This document shows positions 18,961-27,789 of a stretch of 43,856 bases of DNA, piece by piece. Each line of letters opens with the position of its first letter. The first letter of the stretch is position 1. Position numbers and translations under genes: made by a program. The notes under the pieces were generated by a model that worked only from the letters and a program-made list of their open reading frames with translations, was not told the DNA's origin and made no database searches. The stretch is from UBA6168 sp964573725 (lineage in GTDB: Bacteria > Bacteroidota > Bacteroidia > Chitinophagales > Saprospiraceae): the NCBI GenBank assembly GCA_964573725.1, contig CAZNLJ010000040.1, positions 1-43,856 of the forward strand, written 5' to 3'.

Positions 18961-18975
18961 TTAACTTTTAGTTAA
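18961..18975. promoter_or_regulatory. Inverted repeat upstream of the SusCD promoter
   Basis: TTAAC-N5-GTTAA lies 12 bp upstream of the -33 box. Its position suits an activator or regulator site, but the arms are only 5 bp and the area is AT-rich, so it may be chance. Confidence 0.3.
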
Positions 18976-19173
18976 CAGTATTCTTTGGAAACGGTTCAGG
19001 AATACAAAATGCGGCCTGCATACCCGCATCACTTACCCATTATTTTGCAGAATGGACTTGCCGGATAAATTCCTTTTCATTTTAACGGACCATGAAATGT
19101 CTTTTTTCCGGCCTGCCGACGGAAGGGTACCGACCCCACGCCGACCGGCACGGACAATCGGGCCGGCAGGGTT

Positions 19174-19917
19174 TCAAACGGCCGGTTCCGTCCGGCCCCC
19201 TCCTTCCTTCAGCTTTGTCAGGTACAGCTGGATGGTATTGGACAACCCGTAATATAAGGCATCACAGACCAATGCGTGACCGATGGAGACTTCCATCAGG
19301 TGGGGTACCGACTGCCGGTAATAGGCCAGGTTGTCGAGGTTGAGGTCGTGACCGGCATTGACGCCCATGCCCAGGCGGACCGCGAGCTCGGCACAACGGC
19401 GGTGGGCCGCCACCGCCTCCTGCCGATCGGCCCGGTAGCGATGTGCGTACCGGCCGGTATACAACTCGATCCGGTCGGCCCCGACCCGGGCGGCCCCCTC
19501 GACCATCCACTCCTCCGCATCCACAAAAATGGATACCCGGATCCCGGCCGAGCGGAGGGTGTCGGTCACCTCCCGGAGGAAGGATTGTTCGGATACCGTG
19601 TCCCAACCGCGGTCGGAGGTGAGCACATCCGGCGGATCGGGCACCAGGGTCACCTGGTCGGGTCGGTTGCCCATTACCAGTTCCATGAAGGAGGATGCCG
19701 GATACCCCTCGATGTTGAATTCGGTCTTCACCACCTCCCGCAACACCGGAATATCGTCATACCGGATATGCCGTTGGTCCGGGCGGGGATGTACCGTGAT
19801 CCCCTGTGCCCCGAACGCCTCGCAGTCCGCCGCCACCTGCGCCAAATCCGGCAGGTTCCCGCCTCTCGCATTGCGGACCAAGGCTACCTTGTTGATGTTT
19901 ACACTCAGTTTCGTCAT
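19174..19917 (-). CDS. pdxJ: Pyridoxine 5'-phosphate synthase
   Basis: PdxJ condenses 1-deoxyxylulose 5-phosphate with 3-amino-2-oxopropyl phosphate to pyridoxine 5'-phosphate, the last ring-forming step of the DXP-dependent vitamin B6 route. The 247-residue product shows the family's TIM-barrel motifs: LSVNINKVALVRNARGG at the start, AFGAQGITVHPRPDQRHI, EFNIEGYP, RIELYTGRYA, GMGVNAGHDLN and EVSIGHALV. Start 19917 gives the usual PdxJ N-terminus; an upstream in-frame ATG at 19974 is less likely. Length is typical. It stands alone; no other B6 gene is in the window. The gap to the next gene (19918-20169) shows no feature I can support. Confidence 0.96.
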   Translation of the reverse strand: MTKLSVNINKVALVRNARGGNLPDLAQVAADCEAFGAQGITVHPRPDQRHIRYDDIPVLREVVKTEFNIEGYPASSFMELVMGNRPDQVTLVPDPPDVLTSDRGWDTVSEQSFLREVTDTLRSAGIRVSIFVDAEEWMVEGAARVGADRIELYTGRYAHRYRADRQEAVAAHRRCAELAVRLGMGVNAGHDLNLDNLAYYRQSVPHLMEVSIGHALVCDALYYGLSNTIQLYLTKLKEGGGRTEPAV

Positions 19918-20169
19918 AAGATACGGCATGTTTTGCCCTTGATAACCCTCGGACCGGACGGATTGTTCATCCACTTCTCCCCGCCACCCGTCGAAATAAG
20001 TCGGAGAAAAAACCGACCTTTACCCGCGACGCCGGCTTCATCGGGGCTCCGGGGAAACGCAGCCCGACGACCCTTCCCTATCCCTTGAAAATATGGTACG
20101 GACCGGGGATACGGACGCTCCGCTTCCGGAACAACGGCCCGCGGCTTAACCTTACTACCGACAAGCGCC

Positions 20170-21093
20170 ATGATGCAGGAACGCCCACCGACGGAACCCT
20201 TACCCGCCGAACCACCGGTCCGGATGGTACTCTTCACCCTCGGCGGCCTCGTATTCCTCTCCATGATGCTGGGCAGTTTGGTGACCGCCGTAGCTTGCGA
20301 CCTCCAGGGTATCGACATCCGAACGGTGTTTGAGGACCTCGGCAACAAACCCAGCATCGAGGCCCGTCAGTTCATCCGGGGCACCCTCCTGCTCAATCAT
20401 ACCCTGACCTTCCTTGTACCCGCCCTCCTGGCCGGTTGGCTCTTCTACCGGACACAATGGCCCACACGGCTCCGGCTGCATAAGCCGCCTACGCGGAATG
20501 TCGCCGCTTTGGGCATGCTGTTCGCCGCTTCCGCTTTCCCGCTCGCCCAATTGCTCTTCGGCGCCAACAAATGGCTGGTCGACCAAATACCGGCCCTCCA
20601 CGAACTGGTCGCCGCGGAAAAAGCCTCCGAAAATCTCATCGTCGGCCTGCTGACCATGGAAACACCCGGCGAACTCGCCTTCAACCTCCTCGTCATGGCC
20701 CTCCTGCCGGCCATCGGGGAGGAAATGGTCTTCCGCGGATTCCTCCAGCGGCAATTGACCCGACTCCCGCATCACCCCGCCCTCACCATCGCCGCCGCCG
20801 CCCTCGTGTTCAGCCTCGCCCACTTCCAGGTCCAACGGTTCCTTGCCATCGCCTTCCTCGGCGTCGTCCTCGGCCTCCTGTTCCATTGGTCCCGCAACCT
20901 TTGGATCCCCGTCCTCGCCCATTTCCTCAACAACGGCGCCCAAGTGGCCTTCGCCTGGTTCAGCCAGGACCAGCTGGCGAATATGAACAACCAGGACCCC
21001 TCGGCCATCCCGGTTTCCATCTATAGCTCGGCCTTCGTCCTGTTCGTCGCCAGCGGATTTTTCCTGTACAAGCTCCGCCCAACCACCTCCTGA
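20170..21093 (+). CDS. CPBP-family intramembrane metalloprotease
   Basis: A 307-residue integral membrane protein of the CPBP (Abi/CaaX prenyl protease-like) family with about seven to eight hydrophobic segments. The family motifs are present: EEMVFRG (EExxxR, about residues 180-186), FSLAHFQ and the third motif HFLNNG, together supplying the Glu and His residues of the active site. Bacterial members may act as proteases on membrane or peptide substrates; the substrate is unknown. A hydrophilic Pro-rich N-terminus (1-18) precedes the first membrane helix. The sodium symporter gene follows after 35 bp on the same strand, suggesting a two-gene unit. Confidence 0.88.
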   Translation: MMQERPPTEPLPAEPPVRMVLFTLGGLVFLSMMLGSLVTAVACDLQGIDIRTVFEDLGNKPSIEARQFIRGTLLLNHTLTFLVPALLAGWLFYRTQWPTRLRLHKPPTRNVAALGMLFAASAFPLAQLLFGANKWLVDQIPALHELVAAEKASENLIVGLLTMETPGELAFNLLVMALLPAIGEEMVFRGFLQRQLTRLPHHPALTIAAAALVFSLAHFQVQRFLAIAFLGVVLGLLFHWSRNLWIPVLAHFLNNGAQVAFAWFSQDQLANMNNQDPSAIPVSIYSSAFVLFVASGFFLYKLRPTTS

Positions 21094-21128
21094 CCCCACG
21101 CCGGCTTTCTAAAACGCATCACCAAACC

Positions 21129-22667
21129 ATGGATACTCAACTGACACCCGCCATTATCTTCGGTATCGTCGTCGCCTATTTCGCCGTCCTCATCGGCATC
21201 TCCTGGTACACCGGGCGAAAAGCGGACAACACCGACTTCTTCATCGCCGGCCGCCAATCCCGCTGGTGGGTCATCGCCATCGGGATGATCGGCACCTCCA
21301 TCTCCGGGGTCACTTTCATTTCCGTCCCCGGCTATGTCAATTCCTCCGCCATGAGCTACATGCAGGTGGTCCTCGGTTACATGGTCGGCTATGCGGTCAT
21401 CGCTTTCATCCTCCTGCCCATGTACTACCGGATGAAACTCATCTCCATCTACGGATACCTCGACCACCGTTTCGGCCCTGTTTCCCACCTGACCGGCTCC
21501 GCTTTCTTCCTGCTCAGTCGGACCCTCGGCTCTTCCCTGCGGCTATTCCTGATGGCGAAAGTCCTGCATACTTTCGTCGTCGGCCCCTTGTTCGATATCC
21601 CGTTCTGGGTGACCGTCATCGTCACCATCCTGCTTATTTTCAGTTATACCTTCAAAGGGGGAATCAAGACCATCATCTGGACGGATACGCTGCAGACCCT
21701 CTTCCTCATCGGTTCGCTCGTGCTGACCATCGTCCTCATCGGCCGGGAACTCGACCTCGGCACGGCAGATATGCTCGATACCATCACCCGGGATGCCCGG
21801 TCCCAAATCTTCTTTTTCGAAGGCGGATGGGGAGACCCCCAAAATTTCTTCAAACAATTCCTCGCCGGTGCGTTCATCGCCATCGTCATGAGTGGACTGG
21901 ACCAGGATATCATGCAAAAAATTCTGACCGTCAAAACCTTGAGAGGCGCCCAAACCAATATTTTCTCCTACTCGTCCCTCCTCGTACTGATCAACCTCCT
22001 CTTCCTTTCCCTCGGCATCCTGCTGTTTCTTTTCGCCGCCCGGGAAGGTGTCGAGATCCCCGCCAAATCAGTCACGCGAATTGTGGAGGGTGTGTCCCAA
22101 TCGGTAACCGTTCCCGACACCGACCTGCTCTTCCCGACCATCGCCTTCCAATACGCGCCCGCCATCGTCGGCATCCTGTTCATCCTGGGCATCACCGCCT
22201 CCAGCTATGCGAGCGCTGATTCCGCCCTGACCGCCCTGACGACCTCCTTTTGTGTGGATTTCCTCGGCTTCCGGGAATCGGATGGGAACAATCCCAGACA
22301 TACCCGGACCCGGACCCGTGTCCACCTGGCCTTTTCCGCCATTTTTTTTCTTGCCATCCTGGTCTTCAACCGCTTCGCTTCCGGAGAGGTGATCAAACTC
22401 GTGTTCGATTCCGCCAGCATAACCTACGGGCCGCTCCTGGGCTTGTTCGCGTTCGGATTTTATGTAAAAAGGGATGTGCGGGACCGTTACACCGCCTGGG
22501 TTTGTGTCGCCGCCCTGCTTATCACCACGGCGGTATACATCTACAATTCCTATCTGGGTTATGCCGTTTTCGGCTATAAGTTCGGGTTCGAACTATTGAT
22601 ACTCAACGGCTTGTTGACATTCATCGGCCTGTGGATGATTTCCTTGCCGCGAAGGGCAGGGGACTGA
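21129..22667 (+). CDS. Sodium:solute symporter (SSS family)
   Basis: The product is a 512-residue polytopic membrane protein of the SSS family with about thirteen hydrophobic segments. Typical features are the N-terminal TGRKADNTDFFIAGR loop, the following GMIGTSISGVTFISVPG helix (a sodium-site region in the family), RTLGSSLRLFLMAKVLH and TFKGGIKTIIWTD. The late ASSYASADSALTALTTSFCVDF stretch corresponds to the helix that holds the second set of sodium ligands in SSS proteins. It takes up a small organic solute (sugar, amino acid, sialic acid or other) with Na+; the substrate cannot be predicted. It follows the CPBP gene by 35 bp and converges on truA with 62 bp between stops. Confidence 0.92.
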   Translation: MDTQLTPAIIFGIVVAYFAVLIGISWYTGRKADNTDFFIAGRQSRWWVIAIGMIGTSISGVTFISVPGYVNSSAMSYMQVVLGYMVGYAVIAFILLPMYYRMKLISIYGYLDHRFGPVSHLTGSAFFLLSRTLGSSLRLFLMAKVLHTFVVGPLFDIPFWVTVIVTILLIFSYTFKGGIKTIIWTDTLQTLFLIGSLVLTIVLIGRELDLGTADMLDTITRDARSQIFFFEGGWGDPQNFFKQFLAGAFIAIVMSGLDQDIMQKILTVKTLRGAQTNIFSYSSLLVLINLLFLSLGILLFLFAAREGVEIPAKSVTRIVEGVSQSVTVPDTDLLFPTIAFQYAPAIVGILFILGITASSYASADSALTALTTSFCVDFLGFRESDGNNPRHTRTRTRVHLAFSAIFFLAILVFNRFASGEVIKLVFDSASITYGPLLGLFAFGFYVKRDVRDRYTAWVCVAALLITTAVYIYNSYLGYAVFGYKFGFELLILNGLLTFIGLWMISLPRRAGD

Positions 22668-22729
22668 GCCGGGGACCGGTCCGTGCCGGAAGACCCCTTG
22701 CCCTCCCGGCGGTACGCACCCGGTCGCCG

Positions 22730-23503
22730 CTACCGGACACCCTCCGCGGGACCTTGCCAGGGCGGCGGGTCTCCGTAGGCCACCTCCGTCAGGTACAAAC
22801 CATGCGGAGGGACACTCCAACTGCGCGGCATCGGCGTTTGCCGATCCAAGGACTCCCGCACCTCCCCCAGGGAGACTTTCCCGGTGCCCACATTCAGACA
22901 CATCCCTACAATCAGGCGGACCATGCCCCGCAGGAAACGGTTGGCCGTCACATGATATGCCCAGCCCCCGTCCGGAAGGCGGACCCATTCGGAACGGCTC
23001 AGCATGCAGTCCATCGTCCTGGCATCGTGATGGGTCTTGCAGAAAGGGCCGAACCGCTGATATTCCAGCAGCAGCGCCGCAGCCCGGTTCACCAGCTGGA
23101 AATCAGGCCGTCCCGCAAACGGGTACTGCCATACGCCGCGGTAATCGAAAGGACTTTTCTCAAACTTAAGGAGGTAGGTATAACTGCGGCGCACCGCATC
23201 GAACCGGGCATGTACCCCGGCCGGCACCGGCATCAGGCGATGAACGGCGACGTCCGCCGGAAGGTAACGGTTCAGGCGACCCGGAAGTCCCGCCGGCAAT
23301 TCCTCCGACACGTCGAAATGGAAAAAATACTGGCTGGCATGCACCCCCGTATCGGTCCTGCCGCATCCCGTCACTTCCGTCTCCGATCCCAGCAGCACCC
23401 GCAGGGCATCCTCCAGGACAGCCTGCACGGTCGATTGTCCCGGCTGCCGCTGCCATCCGTGATAAGCCGTGCCATCATAGGAAATCTCGGCGAAATATCG
23501 CAT
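22730..23503 (-). CDS. truA: tRNA pseudouridine(38-40) synthase
   Basis: TruA converts uridines 38-40 in the anticodon arm of many tRNAs to pseudouridine. The 257-residue product begins RYFAEISYDGTAYHGWQRQP, has the catalytic-Asp motif GCGRTDTGVHA and the later RSYTYLL and FLRGMVRLIVG segments, all typical. Start 23503 was chosen because family members begin within two or three residues of that strand; ATG 23533 is upstream in frame. It follows clpX on the same strand (about 150 bp gap) and converges with the symporter. The gap 23504-23654 is GC-rich with a strong hairpin at its clpX end. Confidence 0.95.
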   Translation of the reverse strand: MRYFAEISYDGTAYHGWQRQPGQSTVQAVLEDALRVLLGSETEVTGCGRTDTGVHASQYFFHFDVSEELPAGLPGRLNRYLPADVAVHRLMPVPAGVHARFDAVRRSYTYLLKFEKSPFDYRGVWQYPFAGRPDFQLVNRAAALLLEYQRFGPFCKTHHDARTMDCMLSRSEWVRLPDGGWAYHVTANRFLRGMVRLIVGMCLNVGTGKVSLGEVRESLDRQTPMPRSWSVPPHGLYLTEVAYGDPPPWQGPAEGVR

Positions 23504-23639
23504 GGAATTCGGTGACCCCGTCCACCCGGCCACAAATCCGAGGACCGGGCCATTCCCGGCCGGCCCGCCCCGGTCCCCTTCCCGTCAATCGGTATGGGAA
23601 CCGACGGCCCCGGAAAGATGGCGATGACGGACGGATGTG

Positions 23640-23670
23640 GGAAGCTGCCGCCCGTCAGGCGGCAGCTTCC
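23640..23670. other. Perfect 13-bp hairpin enclosing the clpX stop codon
   Basis: GGAAGCTGCCGCC (23640-23652) pairs exactly with 23658-23670 around the loop CGTCA, which contains the stop codon (TGA on the minus strand, 23655-23657). The right arm is the last four clpX codons. No T-tract follows on either strand, so it is not a classical intrinsic terminator. Confidence 0.75.
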
Positions 23671-24923
23671 AATATGGTGAATTTCGATTTTCCGAGCTTC
23701 TCCACCGCGTACGCTTCCGTCACCTTGAACTCCCGGATATTCCGGTCGGACGGCAGCTCGAACATCGCATCCTTCATGATGGCCTCACAGATGGAACGCA
23801 GTCCCCGAGCCCCCAATTTGAAATCCAGAGCCTTTTGCGCGATGTAGTCGATCGCCTCGTCGGAAAACGACAACTTGATGCCCTCCAACGCAAAGAGCTT
23901 GGTGTATTGCTTGAGCAGCGCATTCCGCGGTTCCGTCAGGATCTTTCGCAGGGTATCCACATCCAGGGGTTCCAGGTAGGTCACGACGGGCAGCCGCCCG
24001 ACAAGTTCCGGTATCAACCCGAAGCGCTTCAGGTCCTGCTGATTGACATAGCGCACCAGATGCTCCTGTTCCACAAGCCCCTTGTCGTCCGATTTGAAGC
24101 CGATTACCTGGGTGTTCATGCGACGGGCAATGTGCTTTTCGATACCGTCGAACGCCCCCCCGCAGATGAAGAGGATGTTCTGGGTATTGACCTTGACCAT
24201 CTTCTGCTCCGGGTGCTTGCGGCCGCCCTGCGGCGGGACATTCACGTCCGTCCCTTCCAACATCTTGAGCATACCTTGCTGCACCCCCTCCCCGGAAACA
24301 TCCCGGGTAATCGAAGGATTGTCGCTCTTCCGGGCAATCTTATCGATTTCATCGATGTAGACGATCCCGCGCTCCGCCGCCGCCACGTCGTAATCGCAGA
24401 CCTGCAGCAAACGGGACAGGATGCTCTCCACATCCTCCCCCACGTATCCGGCCTCGGTAAATACCGTGGCATCCACGATGGCGAAAGGAACGTTGAGCAA
24501 CTTGGCGATGGTCTTCGCCATCAAGGTCTTCCCGGTGCCGGTTTCTCCGACGAACAGGACATTCGACTTCTCGATCTCGACATCGTCCACCACGGACTGA
24601 CCCAGCCGCTTGTAGTGGTTGTAGACCGCCACCGACAAGGTGATCTTGGCGTCCTCCTGCCCGATGACGTATTTGTCCAGGTGCTCCTTGATGGATTTCG
24701 GCGTCATGTCTCCCGGCAGGATGGCTTCCGCCGCACCCGGTTTCGGCCGCTTCGTACCGGCCGCCTGGCGCCGGTTGCCGTACAACTCCTCTTCCACGAT
24801 CTCTACCGCCTGCTCGACACATGTCTCACAGATATGCCCCTCTATCCCGGCAATCAGGATCATCGCTTCGCTTTTGTCCTTGCCACAAAAGGAACAATGG
24901 TAGTTCTGCTTACTTTTTCGCAT
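23655..24923 (-). CDS. clpX: ATP-dependent Clp protease ATP-binding subunit ClpX
   Basis: ClpX is the hexameric AAA+ unfoldase that feeds tagged proteins to ClpP. The 422-residue product has the N-terminal zinc-binding domain (Cys10, Cys13, Cys32, Cys35 in CSFCGKD and ICETC), Walker A GETGTGKT, Walker B with VYIDEIDKIARK, sensor region ELVGRLPVVTYL (containing the GR of the arginine-finger area) and the C-terminal ARGLRSI segment. An IGF-like ClpP-docking loop is suggested by the QVIGFKSDD stretch. It starts 28 bp after clpP ends and is surely co-transcribed. Its last codons form part of a perfect hairpin (23640-23670). Confidence 0.98.
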   Translation of the reverse strand: MRKSKQNYHCSFCGKDKSEAMILIAGIEGHICETCVEQAVEIVEEELYGNRRQAAGTKRPKPGAAEAILPGDMTPKSIKEHLDKYVIGQEDAKITLSVAVYNHYKRLGQSVVDDVEIEKSNVLFVGETGTGKTLMAKTIAKLLNVPFAIVDATVFTEAGYVGEDVESILSRLLQVCDYDVAAAERGIVYIDEIDKIARKSDNPSITRDVSGEGVQQGMLKMLEGTDVNVPPQGGRKHPEQKMVKVNTQNILFICGGAFDGIEKHIARRMNTQVIGFKSDDKGLVEQEHLVRYVNQQDLKRFGLIPELVGRLPVVTYLEPLDVDTLRKILTEPRNALLKQYTKLFALEGIKLSFSDEAIDYIAQKALDFKLGARGLRSICEAIMKDAMFELPSDRNIREFKVTEAYAVEKLGKSKFTILEAAA

Positions 24924-24951
24924 ACATGATTTCGTTTGGGCAATATCCGGA

Positions 24952-25659
24952 TTATCCCTTCTTCAGCTTCGGACGCTCCAATACCTCGTCGATCAAACCG
25001 TACGCCTTCGCTTCCGTTGCCGTCATCCAATTGTCGCGGTCACAATCTCTCGATATCGTTTCGTAATCCTGACCGGTATGGTCCGCCATGATCTCATAGA
25101 GATCCTTCTGCATGGCCTTCGTCAGCCGATAGTAAATCTCCATATCCGTCAACTGTCCCTGCATGCCCCCCAGCGGTTGGTGGATCATCACCCGGGAATG
25201 CTGCAGGCAGGTCCGCTTTCCTTTCGCACCCGCACACAGGAGCACGGCGCCCATGGAGGCGGCGATGCCGGTGCAAATGGTCCCCACGTCCGGGGAAATG
25301 TATTGCATCGTGTCATAGATGCCCAATCCGGCCGTCACCGAACCGCCGGGACTGTTGATGTACATCTGGACGTCCCGCTTGTTGTCGGCGGAATCCAGGA
25401 ATAACAACTGCGCCTGGATTACGTTGGCGACATAATCGTTGATCGGTACACCCATGAAGATGATGCGGTCCATCATCAGGCGGGAGAACACATCGAGCCC
25501 CACGATGTTCATCGGGCGCTCCTCGATAACGTTCGGAGTGAATCCCTGGATGTTGGGCGCCAAGGGGGCATGGGCTTTTTCCAGATAGTGCTCCAGGTGC
25601 AGCTGGCTCATGCCCAGATGCCCCTTGGCATACTTCACGAATTCTTCTTTTTGAAACAT
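24952..25659 (-). CDS. clpP: ATP-dependent Clp protease proteolytic subunit ClpP
   Basis: ClpP is the serine protease core of the ClpXP machine. The 235-residue product has the catalytic triad: Ser135 in GIAASMGAVLL, His160 in RVMIHQPLGG, and the Asp in the RDCDRDNWM segment (Asp209 by spacing). The oxyanion region is NSPGGSV. An N-terminal stretch of about 45 residues precedes the mature core, somewhat longer than in E. coli, probably a propeptide. It follows trigger factor with 198 bp between and precedes clpX with 28 bp. A -7 box (TAACTTTG) lies about 100 bp upstream, so it may be transcribed apart from tig. Confidence 0.98.
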   Translation of the reverse strand: MFQKEEFVKYAKGHLGMSQLHLEHYLEKAHAPLAPNIQGFTPNVIEERPMNIVGLDVFSRLMMDRIIFMGVPINDYVANVIQAQLLFLDSADNKRDVQMYINSPGGSVTAGLGIYDTMQYISPDVGTICTGIAASMGAVLLCAGAKGKRTCLQHSRVMIHQPLGGMQGQLTDMEIYYRLTKAMQKDLYEIMADHTGQDYETISRDCDRDNWMTATEAKAYGLIDEVLERPKLKKG

Positions 25660-25760
25660 ATTTGTGTTGTTTAGTAAAGCCCTGCTTCCGGGGGGCTGCC
25701 CGTTGACGGGACCGGAAGCGTCGCCGGCACCCCGGAAGGTATGTCGGCGGCAATCCGATA

Positions 25761-25768
25761 CAAAGTTA
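25761..25768 (-). promoter_or_regulatory. Candidate -7 promoter box (TAACTTTG) for clpP-clpX
   Basis: TAACTTTG on the minus strand matches TAnnTTTG exactly, in the gap between tig and clpP. A clear TTG at the -33 distance is missing. The leader would be about 95 nt and contains the inverted repeat CTTCCGG...CCGGAAG (25685-25718). Confidence 0.4.
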
Positions 25769-25857
25769 GTAACGCGCAGCCCGGCAGGTTGTTGACGGAA
25801 TCCTGTCCGCCGTGGTTTTTTATCGCCGACCGGCCTGTCCGACCCGGGTATGCAAGG

Positions 25858-27315
25858 TCATTCCGTCGTGATTTCCACTCCGGTCACTTCGATGTCCTCC
25901 ACCATTTCCGTCGGTTCGGCGGGCGGCGGGAGTTTCGACTTCTGCACCGCTTCGTATTTTTCCTGCAAGGCTTCCTTGCCGATGGGCTCGCGGTGCAGGG
26001 TCAGCTGCGTCTGCAATGCCTTGATGAAACGGTTCTGTTCGACTTCCGAAGCCAGGGACTGTACCTGCTCCTTGTTCGACAAAATATTCTGAACCAGCCT
26101 GGACACAAACTCCGGCTGGGCATAGCCGCCGAGATAACCGGCCACCCGGTTCACCGCCTGTTGCCGGATATCTTTTTCCGTCACCTCGATTCCGAACCGA
26201 TTGATCAACCTGGACCGGATGATCGACCAGCGGATTTCGTCGTAAAATGTCGCCGGGTCCGCCTCCGCCTTTTCGGCCTCCGCTTCATCTTCCTGCCTGA
26301 TCCAACGCAGCATGAATTCCTCCGGTAAAGACATCGCCTCCCGGTTCAAGGACAGGATTTGCTCCCGGAACGCATGCAGGAACAGGTAATCCACCAAATT
26401 GCTTTCCTGGGACTTGAGCCAACGCTCCACTTCCGCCACCGCCGCTTCCTCCGTACGCACGTCCGGGCCGAATGCCTCCGCCCATGACGCTTCCGTCATT
26501 TCCGGTACGACCTTCCGGCTGACCCCCTCGATCGTCGCCTCGAAATGAGGGCCGACGACAGGGTCCGCTCCGTCCGGTTCGTCCTCCTCCAGTCCCAACA
26601 GGTATTTGTTCACCTGCTCAGGTGTTTGATCCTGCTCCAGTTCGTAGATGTTGCAGCGGAATACATCCCCCTTCGCCAAGCCCATGATTTCCGTTTTCAG
26701 GGCGCCCGGCACAAGCCGGTCAACCGAAACCCGGAAGGAACTTTCCACCCCTCCTTCCTTGACCGCGTCACCGTCCAACTCCCGCACGGACAACCGCAGC
26801 AGGTCTTCCTCCCCGATTGCGCCCTCGTGCTCCTGCAATTCGCCCCGCTCGCTGATGATGCGCTTCATCGTTTCCTGTACCGCCTCCGCCGGCACCTGGA
26901 CATCATAAATGGTGTAGCTGCTGGATTCGTCCGTTCCGGCCAGCTCGAAGGAAGGGGCACAACCCAATTCGAAGGTCATGGAATAGGATTCCTGGGCGGC
27001 CGTGTCCCCGGTGAAGTCGGGTTGCTCCCCGACCGGTATCGGACTCCCCAGGTAGTCGTCCGGTCCGTCCCCACGCATGACCATTTCCAACTCCTGGCCC
27101 AACAACCGGCTAACCACCTCGCCCAGCACCCCTTTGCCGTACATCTTGACCATCAGGGAAACCGGCACCTTCCCCTTGCGGAATCCCTTCAGGTTGGCTT
27201 TCTGCCGGATCTTCTCCAACTCCTCCCGGTAAAGGGGTAGGTAGTCTTCCTTGTCCAAGGTGATGGTGACTTGCTCGACCATGGCCCCCATGGCTGTTTT
27301 CGTGACGGTAGACAT
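25858..27315 (-). CDS. tig: Trigger factor, ribosome-associated chaperone
   Basis: Trigger factor binds at the ribosome exit tunnel and shields nascent chains. The 485-residue product is somewhat longer than the common ~430-450. The ribosome-binding loop appears as LKGFRKGKVP (about residue 45), followed by a MYGKGVLGEVV helix. The middle third is the degenerate PPIase-like domain, and the C-terminal half is the helical chaperone body; the very end is acidic (EMVEDIEVTGVEITTE). I chose ATG 27315 (MSTVTKTAMG); the open frame runs on upstream through the tRNA gene but that part is clearly not coding. It heads the tig-clpP-clpX block. Bacteroidota trigger factors diverge strongly, which fits the weak similarity outside the ribosome-binding loop. 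Confidence 0.9.
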   Translation of the reverse strand: MSTVTKTAMGAMVEQVTITLDKEDYLPLYREELEKIRQKANLKGFRKGKVPVSLMVKMYGKGVLGEVVSRLLGQELEMVMRGDGPDDYLGSPIPVGEQPDFTGDTAAQESYSMTFELGCAPSFELAGTDESSSYTIYDVQVPAEAVQETMKRIISERGELQEHEGAIGEEDLLRLSVRELDGDAVKEGGVESSFRVSVDRLVPGALKTEIMGLAKGDVFRCNIYELEQDQTPEQVNKYLLGLEEDEPDGADPVVGPHFEATIEGVSRKVVPEMTEASWAEAFGPDVRTEEAAVAEVERWLKSQESNLVDYLFLHAFREQILSLNREAMSLPEEFMLRWIRQEDEAEAEKAEADPATFYDEIRWSIIRSRLINRFGIEVTEKDIRQQAVNRVAGYLGGYAQPEFVSRLVQNILSNKEQVQSLASEVEQNRFIKALQTQLTLHREPIGKEALQEKYEAVQKSKLPPPAEPTEMVEDIEVTGVEITTE

Positions 27316-27427
27316 GTCTGTACTGGTGTTTTTATTTGTGAAAATACGGCCACCGCCCCGCGGAGACCGTTCGTTCCGCCAAGGACGGTTCATTATTCGG
27401 ATGGACAACCTCCCGGCGGGCATCCGT

Positions 27428-27463
27428 GATGCCCCGTGCAGGCCGGCCCCGGATCGGGGCATC
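27428..27463. other. Stem-loop in the tig leader
   Basis: GATGCCCCG (27428-27436) pairs perfectly with CGGGGCATC (27455-27463) across an 18-base GC-rich loop. It lies between tRNA-Leu and tig, both on the minus strand, in a 343-bp gap (27316-27658) with no other gene. It could stabilise or partly terminate the upstream transcript; no T-tract follows. Confidence 0.5.
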
Positions 27464-27658
27464 CTACCCGCGCTGACAGATGGAAAATATGGGTTACCGA
27501 TAAGAATGACCCGGCCGGACGCGAATCCGTGCCTGCCGGCCGTCATCCTGCCGACCTGTACCCGGCTATCCTGGTCCGCTAGCGGGGACCGGAACCGCTC
27601 GGTCCCCGGTCTTCCCGCTCCTTTTCCCTGCCCAGGCCTTATCCGTCGCTCGCTGAAG

Positions 27659-27740
27659 TGCGGGTGGAGGGACTCGAACCCCCACGCCTCGCGGCACCAG
27701 ATCCTAAGTCTGGCACGTCTACCAATTTCGCCACACCCGC
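27659..27740 (-). tRNA. tRNA-Leu (anticodon TAG)
   Basis: The reverse complement folds as a class II tRNA: acceptor arms GCGGGTG/CACCCGC with discriminator A (27659), a D-arm, anticodon stem CCAGA/TCTGG with loop CTTAGGA giving anticodon TAG, a long variable arm as expected for leucine, and a T-arm with GGTTCGAGTCC. CCA is not encoded. It lies upstream of tig on the same strand. Confidence 0.95.
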
Positions 27741-27789
27741 AAAAAAATTGACCGTCAAATACCGATGAAGTATTCTTGCTTTGCCGGCC

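Noticed and set aside
20170..21093. CPBP (Abi family) gene as an abortive-infection or bacteriocin-immunity gene
   Set aside because: The family name suggests it, but there is no bacteriocin or phage-defence neighbour; the symporter next to it gives no support.
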